Positions 4,985-5,999 of a stretch of DNA of 5,999 nt are shown piece after piece. The position numbers were made by a program, and so were the translations under genes. Source of the DNA: an uncultured Pseudomonadota bacterium. Its GTDB lineage: Bacteria > Pseudomonadota > Gammaproteobacteria > Burkholderiales > SG8-41. Numbering within the stretch: position 1 is the stretch's first letter; every line of letters begins with the position of its first letter. The DNA is taken from NCBI GenBank assembly GCA_946885605.1, contig CAMPGR010000176.1, positions 1 to 5,999 on the forward strand. Direction: 5' to 3'. Below the pieces are notes generated by a model, which was not told where the DNA came from, searched no databases, and worked only from the letters and a program-made list of their open reading frames with translations.

Positions 4985-5843
4985 AGCGACGGCGCCGCCG
5001 ATCCCGCCGGCGCGCTCCCCGTTTCCATCCGCAGTCGCAGGCTTGGGCGTGGTGGAGCCGAATTCCGAATTGATCGCGATCGGCACGCATCTCTCCGGCG
5101 TCGTGACTGCTGTCCACGCGCGCGTCGGCCAGAAGGTGCGCAAGGGCCATCCCTTGTTCACGATCGACGGCCGCGACACGCGTGCGCGGCTCGCACTGGA
5201 ACTCGCGCGGCTCGAATCGGCGCGGGTGACCGAAGCGGATGTGACGCGACAGTACGCGCTCTACGATGCGGTGTCCGACCGGCGCGCCATCAGCCAGGAC
5301 GAGCTCGACCGCCGCCGCTTTGCGGTCGAAGCGGCGAACCGTGCGGTGCGCGAGGCGGAAGCGCGCATCCAGGTGCTGCGCACAGAGCTCGAGCGGCTTA
5401 CCGTGCGCGCGCCAATGGACGGCACGGTGCTGCACGTGAACGTGCGGAATGGCGAATATGCGAGTGCCGGAACGGCGCGCGAGTCGCTGATGGTACTCGG
5501 CAACGTCGAGCCGCTGCATGTCCGCGTCGAAGTGGACGAGACCGATATCGCGAGATACGACCCGCAAGCGCCCGCTTTCGCCAGCATGCGCGGCAACGCG
5601 GAGGCGAAGACGCCGCTCACCTTCGTTCGCGCCGAGCCGCTGGTGCGCCCGAAGCGAACGCTGACCGGCGACGGCAACGAGCGCGTCGACACTCGCGTTC
5701 TACAGGCGATCTACGCCATTCCCGATGGCGCGTTCCAGGTCGCTGTGGGACAGGAAGTGGACGTGTTCATCGAGGCCGGGCCGCGCGAGCCCTCACCCGC
5801 GCCCCTCTCCCGCGCACAAACGTCAATGGGAGGCGCGTCGTGA
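4887..5843 (+). CDS. HlyD/DevB-type periplasmic adaptor (membrane fusion protein)
   Basis: The 318-residue adaptor links the inner-membrane ABC pump to the outer-membrane channel. A short basic start and a hydrophobic segment (about residues 8-25) anchor it, followed by an Ala/Pro-rich linker. The first lipoyl half-motif runs through residues 52-94 (GLGVVEPNS...GVVTAVHARVGQKVRKGHPLFTID). An alpha-helical hairpin spans about 97-170 and is rich in A, R and E. The second lipoyl half-motif is at 171-193 (LTVRAPMDGTVLHVNVRNGEYAS). Beta-barrel and membrane-proximal parts follow to about 297, then a Pro/Ser-rich tail. GGAG (4874-4877) lies 9 nt before the ATG, supporting this start despite the overlap with the ATPase frame. 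The stop overlaps the next start by 3 nt within GTGA, implying translational coupling. The gene comes third here, whereas classical devBCA order puts the adaptor first. Confidence 0.9.
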   Translation: MKRLPLLRIGLPLAAAGLLGFAILTSTARPAREATAPPIPPARSPFPSAVAGLGVVEPNSELIAIGTHLSGVVTAVHARVGQKVRKGHPLFTIDGRDTRARLALELARLESARVTEADVTRQYALYDAVSDRRAISQDELDRRRFAVEAANRAVREAEARIQVLRTELERLTVRAPMDGTVLHVNVRNGEYASAGTARESLMVLGNVEPLHVRVEVDETDIARYDPQAPAFASMRGNAEAKTPLTFVRAEPLVRPKRTLTGDGNERVDTRVLQAIYAIPDGAFQVAVGQEVDVFIEAGPREPSPAPLSRAQTSMGGAS

Positions 5844-5999
5844 GAACGGCGATGATACTCGCGCTGCTCCCCATCGCCGGTTGCAGTGTCACCGCGGACT
5901 ACGTGCGACCGGATGTGGCTGCACCCGCCGGCTGGGTTGCCGCACGCGATGGGACAATCAACAGCGAGCGCGTGACCCCCGGCAAACTCGGACATGCAC
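5840..5999 (+). CDS. Outer membrane efflux lipoprotein, NodT type (partial, 5' end)
   Basis: The first 53 codons are open to the window edge. GTG (5840-5842) is preceded by GGGAGG (5828-5833) with 6-nt spacing, and it overlaps the adaptor stop. Translation gives MRTAMILALLPIAGCSVTADYVRP and onward. LPIAGC is a lipobox with Cys14 as the likely lipidated residue, after a short signal sequence. The segment just past it, DYVRPDVAAPAGW, matches the typical NodT/RND-type outer membrane factor start (DYxRPxxxxPxxW). The product should be the TolC-like trimeric channel that completes the exporter. An ATG at 5852 is an alternative start but would shorten the signal peptide to almost nothing. The rest of the gene lies outside the window. 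Confidence 0.8.
   Translation, partial: MRTAMILALLPIAGCSVTADYVRPDVAAPAGWVAARDGTINSERVTPGKLGHA

Noticed and set aside
4181..5567. Minus-strand open frames of 332 and 258 codons opposite the ATPase and adaptor
   Set aside because: They are shadows of strong plus-strand genes with intact motifs. The compositions are unlike real proteins and no ribosome site fits.

Overview
The window is chromosomal DNA from a GC-rich proteobacterium. Reading frames, Shine-Dalgarno (SD) sites and gene families all fit Proteobacteria. The cold shock protein has the HISAVERAGL-type core that I associate with alphaproteobacterial forms, but the other genes (TetR regulator, DevC/DevA-type exporter, NodT-type lipoprotein, Tex30-like hydrolase) are spread across several classes, so I do not name an order. 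The left quarter, about 1-1180, looks less GC-rich and carries more spacer DNA. From about 1560 onward the sequence is dense, GC-rich coding DNA.

Layout. Positions 1-242 hold no convincing gene, only an 8-bp inverted repeat at the left edge. Two small stress-type genes follow on the minus strand: a GlsB/YeaQ/YmgE-type three-helix membrane protein (243-512) and, upstream of it, a CspA-type cold shock protein (606-824). A 355-bp divergent spacer (825-1179) contains short direct repeats and a strong hairpin in the presumed csp leader. On the plus strand come a secreted, extremely histidine-rich small protein (1180-1518) and an alpha/beta hydrolase of the KANL3/Tex30 type (1571-2218).

The main system is in the right half. 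A TetR/AcrR-family regulator (minus strand, 2289-2921) is divergent from an operon that runs off the right edge. The operon encodes an FtsX-like/DevC-type ABC permease (2992-4131), its ATPase (4184-4984), a HlyD-type periplasmic adaptor (4887-5843) and the start of a NodT-type outer membrane efflux lipoprotein (from 5840). Together these make a complete tripartite ABC exporter spanning both membranes. The 70-bp regulator/operon spacer has a near-perfect palindrome overlapping a consensus -35 box, plus a further half-site 32 bp away. This suggests that the TetR protein represses the exporter and itself until a ligand, plausibly an exported compound, binds. The substrate cannot be read from the sequence.

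No CRISPR array, tRNA, rRNA, phage gene or insertion sequence was seen. The least ordinary observations are the operator architecture, a REP-like hairpin inside the exporter operon, the 98-nt ATPase/adaptor overlap, and the histidine-rich secreted protein with its repeat-containing upstream region.
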